In this document: positions 39,827-52,680 of the stretch, one piece after another
Position numbering within the stretch: position 1 is the first letter of the stretch
Layout of the letters: the number at the start of each line of letters is the position of its first letter
NCBI GenBank assembly: GCA_038380795.1
Contig: CM076261.1
Span: forward strand, 7,632,556-7,696,555
Length of the DNA: 64,000 nucleotides
From: Pyrocephalus nanus
Taxonomy: Eukaryota > Chordata > Aves > Passeriformes > Tyrannidae
Direction: 5' to 3'
Translations under genes and position numbers: made by a program
Notes under the pieces: model-generated
The model's input: only the letters and a program-made list of their open reading frames with translations
Database searches by the model: none
Told to the model about the DNA's origin: nothing

Positions 39827-39952
39827 GATATTATATTTTCTGTCATGTCCTGGAAAATATTCCTTAAGATTGCCTTATTTTCATTCTCTATGCTCTGCTT
39901 TATCTCCCAATACTTAATGCAGACTGCCTAGTCATTTGTTCTTGCCCCATGT

Positions 39953-40560
39953 CACAGAATCATAGAATCACGGAATGGTTTGTGTGGGAAGGGACCTTAA
40001 TGATCACCTTTTTCCAAATTCCCTGCCATGGGGGATTCACTAGATTAGAGCAAAGCTCCATCCAACCTGGCCTGGAACAATTCCAGAGATGGGGCATTCA
40101 CAGTTTCTCTGGGCAACCTGTTCCAGTTTCTCACCACCCTTACAGTAAAGAATTTCTTCATAGCATCTAATCTAAATCTCATCTTTTAGTTTAAAGCCCT
40201 TTTCCTTTCACTATCTGCTTGTTTAGGAAGTTTCTCTCCCCCTTTTATATAAGCCCCCTTTAAGTGCTGGAGGGGCAAGATGATGTCTCCCTGGAGCCTT
40301 CTCTTTTCCAGTCTCAAAAATCCCAACTCTCTCAGCCTTTCCTCATAGGAGAGATGCTCCAGCCCTCTGATCATCTTTGTGGCCTCCTCTGGACTCTTTC
40401 CAATACATCCATGTCTGTCTTGCCACAACTCTCTGGCTGCATCCAGCCAGCCAATTTCTTATCCACAAAATAGTACCCACTTCAAATACAGGCCTTTCCA
40501 ATTTGGAAATAAGGATATTGGGTAGGACCATGTCAAAGGCCTTACAGGAGTCCTACCAGC
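39953..40560 (-). mobile_element. CR1 LINE, 3' part, antisense, internally deleted
   Basis: The left edge reads cacagaatcatagaatcacgg, the complement of the octamer-type CR1 3' terminus (attctatgattct), followed by wording typical of CR1 such as ggaagggacctt and atctaatctaaa. On the minus strand, 40428 down to 40186 translates to the conserved C-terminal part of CR1 ORF2 ([13 protein letters not shown] then [18 protein letters not shown]). Farther 5' (40343-40531, different frame) it reads KAFDMVLPNILISKLE and [13 protein letters not shown], an earlier reverse-transcriptase segment. The sequence between these segments in a full ORF2 is missing and the frame changes, so the copy is a dead fragment with an internal deletion. 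The right edge is approximate. It sits antisense to PTPRM. Confidence 0.92.
40186..40428 (-). pseudogene. Remnant of CR1 ORF2, C-terminal region
   Basis: An 80-codon open frame inside the CR1 copy. It contains [20 protein letters not shown] and [20 protein letters not shown], which align by eye with the conserved end of the CR1 ORF2 protein, and stops at 40186 before the usual C-terminus. No endonuclease and only a fragment of reverse transcriptase are attached, so it is not functional. The initiating Met is incidental. Confidence 0.88.
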
Positions 40561-42061
40561 TCTCTCCTCAGAATCTGTAGAGGAAAGGGAGAGAACATCA
40601 GAATATCCTTTTTAATTCTTTTTATTCTTTATATTTACCAAAAGATTATTGCTTAGATAGACTGACTCTGTGGGAGCGTTTCACATGGTAAAATTAAGGA
40701 AATACTGATTTACATGTCTACAATTTTTTTGCATTGGTGTTTGTTTCTTTAGTTTCCTGGGGAAACAGTACGCTTGCTTTATTTGCTTATTTTTTTCTTA
40801 CCTAAAAATTGATTTTGCTAAGGTTTTTAAAATATTCACCTCCATGTTGAAACTTAGCATGCAAGATTTTATGTTCAAAAACGAAAAAGCAGTGGAAAAT
40901 TATTTCACAACAGAAGCTGCAATATAACATTAATTTTAAGAAGTGTGTATAAATACTGCATATTTACTTATGTCAGGACAAGGTAATGCTTGCTGTATTA
41001 AGCACAGCTTTTCATTTTATGATCTCTTGTTCTTCTTTGAATCTTAACCTTCACTCGTTTCTTTCATTTAGGAGAAAGAGCCATTAAACATAGATACTTC
41101 CTGAAAGTGTGTGCTGCACGAAAGCTTTAATTAAATCTACAAGTAAAGCTTTAAAAGAACAAGAATCAAATTAATTGCAACAAGGACCATGCATTTATTT
41201 CTGTGACAGGCCCTTGCACATTAGAGAAAAGGCAATCTGTGTACCCTTATCTGAATTAGCAAACTCAATATCACTTTTCATTAGCATGGTAGGTCATTGC
41301 CATGCATCTTCTGTGTGACACTGTTTACATGTTAATGACCTCACAAATAGAGTCTGTTCCAAATGGTTTGCGGTAGCAGAAAGTTGTAAATCCATGAAGT
41401 GGAATAAACTGTCCTCTGCTTTCTGCATCATTGCTTCTTGCGAGTTCCCCTCTAGACTGAGCTTCATAATTAGGCAGCAGTGTAATTAAGGCAAATTCAG
41501 TAAATGCAAACAGGGCAAAAGGATTTATGGCTTATTATGATTGTTACAGCATACCACAAATAAATTAATTTCTAAGCATCGTTATTAGTTGACTTTTCAA
41601 TGACATGGAGTCTAGAAGTAGAAAGTATTGTTCACAAAAAATGTTCATAACTTAAGTTAGTGTGAGTCCATTATGATGTATTCAGATTTACAAAGTGCTG
41701 ACATACCCATGAAAAAAAACACTGGAAGATTCAATAGAACACATTGCTTTAGTTGTTTGGGGTGTGATTGCTTTGTATTAGATGAGATTCTTAAGATTAT
41801 AAATATATTTTTCCCCCACTGTATAATGTAATGAAATCAGCATGCTCCCTAAAATCATATCCTTAAAGAAAATGTCATATATTACATCTGTTAATTTGAC
41901 TAGACAGTGGAAAGTTTCACTGAATTAAAATCTTGGAATGATAAAGCCAACATCAAATGAATAAAACAAACTCAGCATAACCACTTAAATTTGATTGCCT
42001 AAAAATATCTAAAACAAGGTCCATTCTGATATCCTGCTGTGTGAATTCATTTAAGTACTGA

Positions 42062-42110
42062 ATGCCCTCAATTCCCGTTGACTTCGGCACTGTACAGAAT
42101 CTGGTCCTGT
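42062..42110 (+). repeat. Possible fragment of ancient dispersed element
   Basis: The stretch CAATTCCCGTTGACTTCGG ... GAATCTGGTCCTG resembles the 'ccattgacttc ... gaatctggcc' wording of the same old palindromic repeat suspected at 5800, 11431 and 33951. Weak and short. Confidence 0.3.
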
Positions 42111-43047
42111 ATTTGGATGTCTCAGCCCTGCTGGAACAAAAAGCCTATTTTTCACTGGTCATATGCAGAGCACACCTGGTATTGCAAGGCTCTGTGATTC
42201 TGCCTGCAACAACCTTGGGAGTTGCTTCTCAGACAGAGAGTAATGGTTTCTGGTTTAGTCGCTCACCTAATATGCAAAGCGAGTTTAATTATATGCTGTC
42301 CAACCCCCTGTGCTACATATTTTTCCACTTGCTGGTTCTGAGTGAAATACATACGTTCCACGTGCAGAGGTTACTAGTAAGTGTGCAGTGCCCCGAGAAG
42401 CATTTATGGCTAATCTTCTGCTCAGCATGAGTAATGTAGCGAAGTACTAATTAAAGGTTAAAGAATAGGTATCCATCTTTTCTGAGCCTGATGACTAGAG
42501 GATTGTGTTCTGAGTGGAGTCAGATGCTACACTGAACGGGGTGGAATTGCTAGGGTGTTGCAAAACCTAACTATATGAGACTAAAATTCGAGAGACTCCA
42601 GATTTTCTCACAGCACGACAAAGGACTAATAAATCACTGTCTTGTGTTCTGTAATGAATTAGCTGGTTTACTGTCTTTCATATAAATATGTGATGCTGTA
42701 AGGCACACATCGGTAGAATGTAGATTTGATTGCATAAGGGACTTTTTTTTTGTTCTACATACTGACTTCTGAAAATTATCTGTGGCCCAGTTCTAAATTT
42801 TTCTATTAAAAAGAAAGAGAGATATAGTTTTGGTAAGGCAATAAAGCCACTAAAGCCACCATGAACATTATTGCCATCTCTCAGATCCAAATAATAGCTG
42901 ATTAAAGCAGGTTTTGATGGTTTTTAAGTATTGCCATGACTGCTGCCATACAATATAAAAGGAATTAACTGGTGAGTGATAGAGCTGGGGTGGCAGAGAA
43001 AAAACTTGTCTGTTCATTGGAAGTTTGTAGGGCTGCAATTTCCCCAC

Positions 43048-43111
43048 AATTTGAATTTGAATTCTTGTAATTTGAATTCAATTCAATCCAAATGTAATTT
43101 GAATTCTTTTG
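43048..43111. repeat. Irregular repeats of AATTTGAATTC
   Basis: Three exact copies of AATTTGAATTC at 43054-43064, 43069-43079 and 43096-43106, with a partial copy at 43048 and a CAATTCAATCC degenerate copy in between. Two of the copies extend to a shared TGTAATTTGAATTC. Spacing is 15 then 27 bases. Confidence 0.85.
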
Positions 43112-43756
43112 CAGAACGTTTCACACCAGTATGGTTCATAGGTTTGCAGTCCTTTGAAGTCATCCTTTCAGAAATTCTAGTGTTCACTTCTTTCCTATTA
43201 GCTTCTTCATGGCATAAAAATCTAATAGTAGCAACTGATTTTTAAAAAAGGCTTCCAAGTAGATTATGGAAAGAGTGTTGGAATCAAGAGGTCTAGTTTC
43301 TGCCACCAACTTCCTAAGCCTTTGGGTGCTGTATTCTCCACATTAGTTAAATTTTGATTCCTATCAACTGCTGCAGAGCAGTGGTATCAGGGCTATTGGA
43401 GGTCTAATAGTCAGGGAGTCAGAGTACTTCATGCTTCCTTTATCATCAGTTGGATTTGAGAAAATTTGTTCTTTGTGTTTCTAAAGAATATATGTCATTG
43501 GAATATTAGTACCTGAAAATCAGTGATGGAGACATCACCAGTTAACTCAGAGTTAGCCACATACACTTGCAGAAACACATGTTCTTTTATGAGTAGCCCT
43601 TGCAAAAGTACCAGGGGAGGTGTAAAGTGTTTTCTCTGACACTACCTGCTTTGACACTTCAGTGACTGCAGCACTGCCTCTTTTCCCACAGTAGGAATAA
43701 TCAGCATCCAAGCTTTACTGCTTGAACTCTTGTGCACATGGGTTACTCTTTTGACC

Positions 43757-43771
43757 AAAAAAAAAAAAAAA
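43757..43771. repeat. A15 homopolymer
   Basis: Fifteen consecutive A residues in the intron. Confidence 0.95.
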
Positions 43772-44294
43772 GCATCATTGTTTAAAGCCCAGATACTGCA
43801 ATAGTAGGTTCCTTTCAATAAAGGTATGAAAAGAATAAAACAGCATAATACGATTACGAAATATTTATGATTTAGCATATCATAATTTTCAGAAATGCAT
43901 AAATAACTGAGCATACTGTGCCATTTACAGTCTAATAATTTACTGTCTGATTAGAAGTCATACAGCCATAGGGTGAAAATAAGATGGAAAAGGTCATATG
44001 GTTAAATTAGCTGCATTCAGATAGGCATTACTTACAAAGGTCTTTTGCTATGATTAAAGAAGATCAACAGCAACTCAAGCAAATATGATCAAGATGTGAC
44101 CCTCAGAAATGGAAATTAACCTCAATGATAAATGAAAGATTACTGTCCACTACGTGCACTCCAAGATATGCTACTGCTGGTTAATCACATCTTTCTCTTG
44201 GAGCTATGAACTCTGAGTATAACTGCCATTCTGATTATTTACAGGGGAACACAGATCCTTAATGCAGGATCCAAATACTGAAACTTATTTTCCC

Positions 44295-44309
44295 TTTTTT
44301 TTTTTTTTT
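44295..44309. repeat. T15 homopolymer
   Basis: Fifteen consecutive T residues in the intron. Confidence 0.95.
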
Positions 44310-45030
44310 CTCACACCGTTTTTTAGTAAAACAAGAAATGTGGTCATAGTGCTCATACCATTAATAAGCTATCAAATTTGGTCCTCTTTTTTGTATTTTG
44401 TTGTAAACAGGTCCATTTAAGCAGTGCTGTTTTCCACATCACTTAATATCTTTTGTTTCCAATCACTAAGTTATTGCCTGGTGGGTTAAAAATACAACAG
44501 ATTAACATTTTTATCACATATTTCTCCCATTTTAATGTTAGGTTTATTTTCCTTTTGTGGACAGTCTTGGGAGTCTAGTGGGAGTCTAGTTTTTCCTGCT
44601 GTGATCTGCCAGTGTCTAGTGAAAATCTAGGCTAAATTTGTAGCGTAGGATTTTCATAATATATCTCTTACATCTGAGCAATAGTGGAAAACCTAGACTT
44701 TTATACTAAAATGAATTCTTTTTCCTGAAGTTTTTTAATATGGTTGAGAAAGTTCAGTGGTCAAAAAAGTTATAAAACTCTATAAAAAGTCACTTGATGT
44801 TATTTTGTTACTTTTGGATTCTCTGTGAGTGAAAAAACTTCTCCATTTTGCAGTATTTGAGAGCCAAGAAAAGTGTTTAAATTGGAGTGACTAACCAGGA
44901 ATGAAAACTGAGGAAGAAAGGTCACTGTCCTGGTTCGTGATTACTGATTTGTCACCCGAAGTTCATAGCTAAATTGGCCTATCTTCATCTTCCCCATATC
45001 TCATTAACCTCCAGAGTACCTGTAGTCGAG

Positions 45031-45090
45031 GTACTGTTGGACTTGAGGATCCAAAAGGTCTTTTCCAACTTCAACAGTTCTGTGATTCTC
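45031..45090 (+). mobile_element. CR1 LINE 3' tail, sense
   Basis: GTTGGACTTGAGGATCC then AAAGGTCTTTTCCAACTTC and TTCTGTGATTCT match the extreme 3' end of avian CR1 (gttggactagatgatc ... ccttccaacc ... attctatgattct). About 60 bases remain; the 5' limit is unclear. Confidence 0.75.
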
Positions 45091-48000
45091 CATAAATATT
45101 TGTGAAGATCTTGTCTGTTTGTGACAAAAGGGATCTCCATTAGCCATTTGTTGTCATTTTAGCAAGTTCTGTGGGCTTGGTTTCTCTTTGGTTTTGAGAA
45201 ATGTCTACTTTGCAGATTTTGCAGTGGACTCTGGCAGCATGGCTTTGCCTTTCAGAGGACAGACAGTGAAGGGCTTTTTTTGTTGCTTGTTTTGCTGTTG
45301 GATGCTTATCAGAAAGTAAATCAAAACAGCTATTTTTAAAACACACACAGGCCAAACAGATTAGTTTGCATATTTAAGAGAGTGACATAGTTACAAGGAA
45401 ACAAGAAGTAGTTAAATGGTTACTCACAGTTTTGGCATTTTAAAGTGACATCATCCACTCAATATTGAGTAATCCTTGAGAATGTTGATTGAGATACTAA
45501 GTAAACCTATGTCACATGCTATTTCTTTGGTATCAGCTAACAAAATACTAATGCCATGGTTCCTCCTTCTCTGTGCAGACTCTTGTTTTATTCCATTAAG
45601 TACTATGATGATACTGCCATCTTTATAGAAAAAAATCTTTTCTTTCCTTATATATCCAGTGTCAGTAAGTAGGAGAAGGAGAATGTTTGTGTCATGTGCA
45701 TGCAAGTCATTGCTCAGGAATGAAATGTTAAAGAGAGGTTGAATAGACCAGCAAATGTCCTAGAAGTTCAGATACGGTTAGTTTGCCCTTGCTTTAGCTA
45801 GTAAGAGTGATTTGACAGCTGTACTTTGTAGTTTCTTCCTTCTGGAGCATGTGATCATGCTTTGATAGCAACCCTTAATCTATTATTAATGTAGTTGTAT
45901 GTAGATCAAAACTGAAGATCCTTAGTCATGTCAGAAAGTAATGCTAGTCTATTTTTGTATCATTTGAGGATATATCTGAAGTGAAGGAAGTGATGTGCCA
46001 GAGTACTAACTTCAGGTATTTCGTACCTCTGTTTCTCTGTGCAGGCTGTAATTTGGAGCTCTGTAAGTGTGCATGTACATGTGCTCTGCGCAGTAAACCT
46101 TCTCAGGTTTTTGTTCCAAAAACTAGTAAATAAGTGCCTCCTTTGAGTCTTTTCCACTGGTTGATTTTGAGCTGTGACTTTTTATCAACCTTTAAAGACG
46201 AGACTCTGACTTCTTTGGAGTCAAATGGATGAAGTCCCATTAACATTTAGTTGCCAACATTTTGATGATAATCTGCGGACACCAGTTTTCAAAATTAAAG
46301 GGACTAATGTAGTCCTGTGGCTTTCTGTAGTAACATCATTACTGCAGGCTGTTGGAGAAGCAGTGCAGTATGGGTTATGTTCACTCTCTTATCCTGAAAT
46401 GAGCTTTTTGTGGGCTTAAGATGATGCAACAAGCTATAAAACTTCACTGCAGAAGAGCACATGGCCTGCTATGACCTCATCTTCGAACAAGCTTTCCACT
46501 TCCATTTTGTTCACACTCCTTTTCTAAAAGATCAGGCAGTGTGTGCATGGATGGTCTTGAAAAAGCAAGCCACTCAGCTCTTCAAATTGCTCTCTTGTAA
46601 CTCAACAAAACTTTTTGAGAAGAAAACTTGGAAACCTATGTTACGGTGCCTCAGGGTATTTAACTGTGCTTTTTAAAAGTCTCAAGACATAAGGCAATTA
46701 CAGCTTCACATCTTTACTGCAGGAGACAACTGAAGCAGCCCATAGGTGTCAGATAGTAAGATGTGAGACAAATGACTGTGAACTGGTAGCAGCCAATGGG
46801 CCACGTCATCCCACCAATGACTTTCCTGAAAGGCCAGTGCATCCTCAGCCACTAAGTCCTTCCTTCAGGATCTCCATTTCAAGACAGGTGGACACCACTG
46901 TACAAGCTAGTTTCTTGAGTATGTTGGTTAACTTGGATCTGCCAGGAAACCAAACAGTCTGGATTTTGGTATGATTGTTCTCAGTTTCACCTGAGAGCCA
47001 GGATGAAGTCAGGGCATGCACCAGGCTACTGGAACTAATCAGCGCTCCTGGTTTCCTCAGTTTAGCCATAAGCTGTGACAGAGCTGTATGCTTTGTCAAG
47101 GAACAAAAGTGACCCAAATAGGTAAGGAAAAGAAATGTTCCAGGAGGCAACCAGAGAAAAAAAATACCTGTGAGACTGCAATAGCACTATCAGTAAAAGG
47201 AAAAGCATTGAAAATCCTCAGCTGACAGTGCCTCAGATGCTGAAAAATTTCTTAGAGCATAACATGCACATGTAATCATTCAACCAGAGAAATAATTAGT
47301 TGATACCACTTGGACTGTAATTCTCAGTGATACAATAGCAAAGGTACTCTGTGGGAAGAGAAGTAAGCGTGATCCTTCTCCTCTTTGACCTGATATCCAC
47401 ACGCCTTGTCACAACACCGTGACAGGCACTCACCCTTCAAGTATTGCTGAAGTGGAGAGAGGTACAGCAGGAACTTGAGGCCTGTCACTTGTGGCTTGCT
47501 GTGGTACTGTAACTAACTCCATATGACATAAAAAGTTTTGAAGAAAGAGGTGGCAGAGGTCCACAGAAGCTTCAGGGTGGCCCAGATTTGAAGTTGCAGC
47601 TCTCAGTTGTTTAGTCTGTAGCAGAATGCAACAAGACATTCTGTTATTAAATTCTTCCATTGCGAACCTAAGGGAGCGGGACGGTGTTATGTTTCCTTCA
47701 CCATCCATCTAGCCAGCTCCACTACAAGACAGTACTAAATCTTTCATTACGAATACTGGAAAATTTCCTACAGTAGCCTAATTTACCAGTGAAATATAGA
47801 CATTTAAAAATGTCAGCTGCATTTTTTTGTTCCTATATGCTGCTTGGAGTTTATATACAGATGGCATTTTTATGTTTATATCTAATAGCTATTAAAATTT
47901 TCCTATGCCTTATTTCTTTTGAATGTCTCTTTACCAAGCCTGTCAGCTTTTCATCTCTGAAGCTAAAAATAAATGTTTATACAGAAATCAGAAGAGATTG

Positions 48001-48461
48001 AAATTATGGGTTGATTCACAAATAGAAAAAAGAAATTACACGGCTTTCATTAATTATTCCATGGATACTTTTGTTTGTGGGAGTGGTGCATTGAGCATCT
48101 GTTTTTTTCAATCCTGAAGAAAGTTAAGTAGCTGAAAACATGAGATTAGAGAGAAACAAGCCAAAGTTGCACATTGCATTTAGTCATAGGAAATATCACT
48201 TTTTGTATTACACTGAAAGAGGGATTGCATATCCACAGCTGGAATTTTTTCTACCCTTTATTGTAGCAGCAGCAGCTGCCATTTTTCTATTCCATAGCAT
48301 TAGACCAACCCATAATTTTGCAGCAAATTCTGCCAGAAATGTGCATGTGAATACTGATACTCTATACTGAACCAGGCCTCTAAATCTTTTTTCTTTCTGG
48401 GCAACATGTAGAATGTTAAAGAAAATGGCATTTTCACATTGACATGGAAAAATAATGGTTT

Positions 48462-48477
48462 AAAAAAAAAAAAAAAA
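48462..48477. repeat. A16 homopolymer
   Basis: Sixteen consecutive A residues in the intron. Confidence 0.95.
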
Positions 48478-50150
48478 TTCTTCTGGCATTTTCAGGTGTT
48501 AAATGACTTAACAAGGAGCAAGAAGGATGAGTAGTTCCCAAGTAAGTCACACCACAGCTGTAAGAAAAGCAAAGAGCACTCTACCTTAGTCCTTTCAGTG
48601 GTCCTGGAGTTGAAGATGATGTTAATTTTCAGAAAGTGCATTTTTCTTATCATTACTTAGTTACACGTGATCATATGGTTAAAAGTGTGATAGATGACTT
48701 AAGCTTCCAGAGGTAAAGTTGATGTAGCAGTACAGAAGGGTGCATTTCTGGAAAAAATCCCATTAAAGATTTTAAAAAGAATTATGTTTCACAAAGAACA
48801 TTAGAAGCAAAGCTTCTGTATCTCAGTCTGCTTTTCACAGAAAAAGAAATACTTGAGCCAAAAGTGTCCCTCAGCCATTGGCTGTTCTTTTTTCATGTAT
48901 GTATGGCTTGCATATGGTGCAGTTCATATGTTCGAGGGCTAATCTTCATCCAAATATAAAACCACTAACTCCAGGGAGAGAGAATTTTTGACTGTCAGTA
49001 CTGTACCTCATTTATGACGGTACTTTATTTTGCTCCAAATAGATGCAGCACTGTTTCAGGCATCGAATGATAACCCTCCCACATGCAATTATGCCAAACA
49101 CATCTAAAATGAACAAATTGTAACTGCAAACCAACCTCTCATTCAGCCAGCTCTTCAGTAGGTTACTTTTAGCAAAGAAACTGACCATCTTTCTGAAGAG
49201 ACATGTTAAATTGCAGAAAAGCTGAATCCAACTGGCACAAGTTATTAAAAAAAGCAGCCTACCATGTCGATTCTGTAGTATTGTATTGTTTTCACACAAC
49301 TGTTTTGCTCCCAATGACTGTCAGTGAATTCATGTTCACTTGATACTTACTCTCATTATACAGTTGGCAGTTAAAAGGCTATTTCTAAAGTCCAGTGACT
49401 GTATCTCATCTTTCAACAAGATATGGTAAGGCTGCAGTGTGTTTTCACAGAGATTATAATTTCTGTTGCTTGGAAAACAGTTAATTTTTTTGAAGACCAG
49501 TTGCACAAATGATGGTTTCATATCAAACATGTTCATAAATTTTATTTCAGCCAAGTGGAAACTGAATTTTAAATGCAGTATCTCATTGTGGGGTTGAATG
49601 TCAGCAGATGTATAGCAAAAAGAAGAAAACTCCAAAATAAATCAATTTATGATGCTTCATAAACTTAAGTAATGCAACGGTCAACACCTGTCCTATTAGC
49701 AGGTAACAAAGCAAAAAGTAGGATGCCTTCTGTCTGTTCTATTATGAACTACAAGGGCATAACATGATGAAAAAATACACACATGCATTGTGAAACCTGA
49801 TAGACAATGATCCCAGTTTTGAAGGAAAAAATTCCTTACTAGAGTTCCTGCTTGTTTAAATAAATTAACAATATTGGGCTTGAGCACAGTCAGAACAAGA
49901 AAGAATTTCATAGTAGGATGTATGTAGTTAACTGAAAAGCAAGTGGAATTTTTTTCTTAGCTTTTTTCTCCCCTGTGTCTGAGGTACAATCTAGGTACAA
50001 ATTCCTGACATATATTAGATCACTATAGGGGAGCAGTGAAATTCACAATAAGCCTTGTTATAATCCTTCGTTTAGTCGTAACCTTCTCTTTGATGAGTTT
50101 GGGCTCTTCTGAATATCAGAAGTTATCAGTAAGTAAGCAGATCCATGCTT

Positions 50151-50225
50151 ACAGAATAATTTAAGTTGGAAGGGACCTTGTGAGGGCATCTAGTCTGATG
50201 ACACTTATCCCCTGTCACATCATCA
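50151..50225 (-). mobile_element. CR1 LINE 3' tail, antisense
   Basis: ACAGAATAATTTAAGTTGG then AAGGGACCTTGTGAGGGCAT and CTAGTCTGATGAC is the complement of a CR1 3' end (compare gttggaagggacct ... atctagtc). Diverged; the right limit is uncertain. Confidence 0.7.
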
Positions 50226-52672
50226 TATGGACGTCATTGAATCTCTTCTAGCAAAATGTCCTGTGTATTCAGAAATGCCTTTTGTAGAGCAATCACAGGT
50301 GTTTAGAATCTGGTACAGTAAATCATGATGACAAAAGGTAGGAGCAGCTGTGATATGTATTTTGTAAGCAGAACATTCTGATATTTAGAAATAAACAAAG
50401 TAGGAAATAACCTCAGCAACTTTTTTGTCGTTCAGAATGACCTTCCAAAAAAATTCAAAGGTTATCCCTCGCAATCATTCTTTTAATCCTTACTTTTTCT
50501 GTTTTGTTTATTGGATGGAGAGCTGTATCATCAGTTGACAGCTGAGTTACACAAAGCTTTTTCACTAAATGAAATGTGAAAAGTCATAACGGTTGTGTTG
50601 CAGTTATTCAGCAAGCCCTCTTATATGTGTTCAAGGAAGCTGTTGTGAAAGTGTGCTGGAAAGAACTTCTTTGCATCCCCACAATTCTAGGCTGGCTGTA
50701 TCCTGAATCTGAAGTCTCCTCCAGAATAAACCATACTGGCAATATGTAAGGCCCAGACAGAAATCTTTTCATGTTCCCTGTCCATGAAACCAGGTCACTA
50801 AAGGTGAACAAACTAATGCACTGAACTCGTGCAGTTCAGTATAGCTTCAAGGTATGCACAAGGAGCCAGGACTTGGAGGCTGTTACCAAGTGTCCTGTTT
50901 TATCTGTAGTTATTACCAATTCTAGATGGAAGAGCACTTTAGATGCTATATGGTCACCTAGTGCTAAACTAGAGTAAAACTTTTGTGCTTTACATTGTGT
51001 CAGACCCTCTGATGGGTGCAAAAATTTGAGTGGCAGATTTATCTCACAGCTGGCTGGGCTGCCTGCATGCTTCTAGAAGCACTGAGCATGGTTGTTCCCA
51101 ATGCAGTCATTCCATTGCTTCATAACTAGTATGTGAGTGCAAAGCAAGGGGTCTGTTTGTCATATTCACTGTCAGATCTACCGAATATTCTTAGTCAGAG
51201 CTTGGGGCCTTCTGTAGATACGGGCCTGGAAACTGGTCAAGTGGGTCTATGCTCAAAGGCAGGCTGAATGTCAGCTTTTCAGTGACCCACTCCCAGAGCA
51301 GGTGTGTTGTGCACAGAGGCACTTTGATTCAAAAAATAGTAAAAAAAAAACAGTGGAAATCGTTTTAGAGCAAGAAAGATTTATTGTATTTTTGTGTTGA
51401 GGTGTATTGAAAATACTGTATCAAGATTACATCAGGCATTATCAATTAAGACCCTGGACACGTACATTTTATTCCTTCTCGGCCTTTGATTTCATACTGT
51501 TATCCATCTTCTCAATATTTCAGTTATATCCACCTTAAAGACAGAAAGTAATATTAGGCAGTACCAATCCCATGGGCAGTATTAGAAATCACACAGTTCA
51601 GCCATGGCAGGCAGGATGTCTTTCTTGTTTGTTTCTTTTAGAGTGTAACATCCATGTGAGTAGTACATGTATGTATTGGCATGCTTTCTTACACACCATC
51701 AACACAGAGAAGTAAATTCAAGGTGTTCCCCTCGTGCCTTCTTACTAACTGGATATTAAAATTGGCAACGTACATAGTAAAGGTTGAATTCCATATGTCT
51801 TGAGAGAGGATTGTAAGGAAAATAATTCTTTGTATATAGATTCTCTTTTTTATTCTTTGTAATCAAAGACTTAGTCTGAAACTGGAGACAGAACTTTGAA
51901 GCATCCATTTGTGGCAACTGAAAGTAATATGACCAAATTATTTCTTGTTGAGCCTGAAGGTGCTACCGGCCATTGCTCTGAAACCTTTGTTTTTATTTGT
52001 AGAAGAAAATTACACTCAAAAGGTGCTCCAGGGCATATTTTACTCTGCATTGGATGTTGATATGCTCATAAATGTGTAATCTACATTGTGATCTAGTAAT
52101 ATGTTAATGCCGAGTTCACAAGATTAATCAGGCCACATGCTGTCTTGTGATTCTGCTAATACGGAGTATTTTGAGTAGCATCAGCATTTTCATGCTTTTA
52201 ATTTGCAAATGACCCTTGCATACATTATGTAAGCAGACATCTCACAAGATGCTTTCAGGGTCCATCGTCCAGACTGTCCTGCAAATTTCCTGCATCTTGA
52301 CCTGCCTCTGCAGTTTGCCCCCAGTTGCTACAGATGTGTTAAAGAGCAACTTTCACTGTCCTTTAAAAATTGCAGTATTTAAAATAAAATACATAATTCA
52401 AGCCACTTTTTAAGTAAATCCTCTTTTAAGGGATATTTTTTACCATTTCTTTAATTACACATATGAGAAACCATTTTCCATTCCATATCTGAACCCCTAG
52501 ACTTCATAATCCAGCACTTGATAATTTGTTCAATGATAAATTGCAGAATCTGGAAAAAAAAGCTGCTTCCTACTGCAGTTGGTGTAAAGAAGTGGGGGGA
52601 AAAAATAATTGAAAAAATAAGATACTTTGTGTACATATCAACTATATAAAATATAAATTTGGTAGTTTTATT

Positions 52673-52680
52673 GGGGGGGG
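52673..52680. repeat. G8 homopolymer
   Basis: Eight G residues in a locally AT-rich stretch. Confidence 0.9.

Larger units (their letters stand above)
24984..39952 (+). other. PTPRM: PTPRM intron, first part of the long post-transmembrane intron
   Basis: Starts with the donor GTGAGC. I looked for the cytoplasmic juxtamembrane exon (KLAKKRKET in the mammalian protein) and did not find it. Contents that can be named are a short TA run near 25113, an ATT run near 38324, a (GTTT)n at 37535-37564, T14 at 36734, C13 at 39814, a possible LTR scrap at 37101 and a possible ancient repeat at 33951. ORFs such as minus 28701-29039 and plus 31692-32012 are AT-rich, low-complexity and unrecognised. Confidence 0.85.

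Noticed and set aside
40264..40580. Plus-strand ORFs of 67-69 codons.
   Set aside because: Shadows of the CR1 element on the other strand.
44929..45030. Sequence starting CTGTCCTGGTTCG as another LTR start.
   Set aside because: The likeness stops after about a dozen bases, and the adjacent CR1 tail explains the nearby repeat-like wording.
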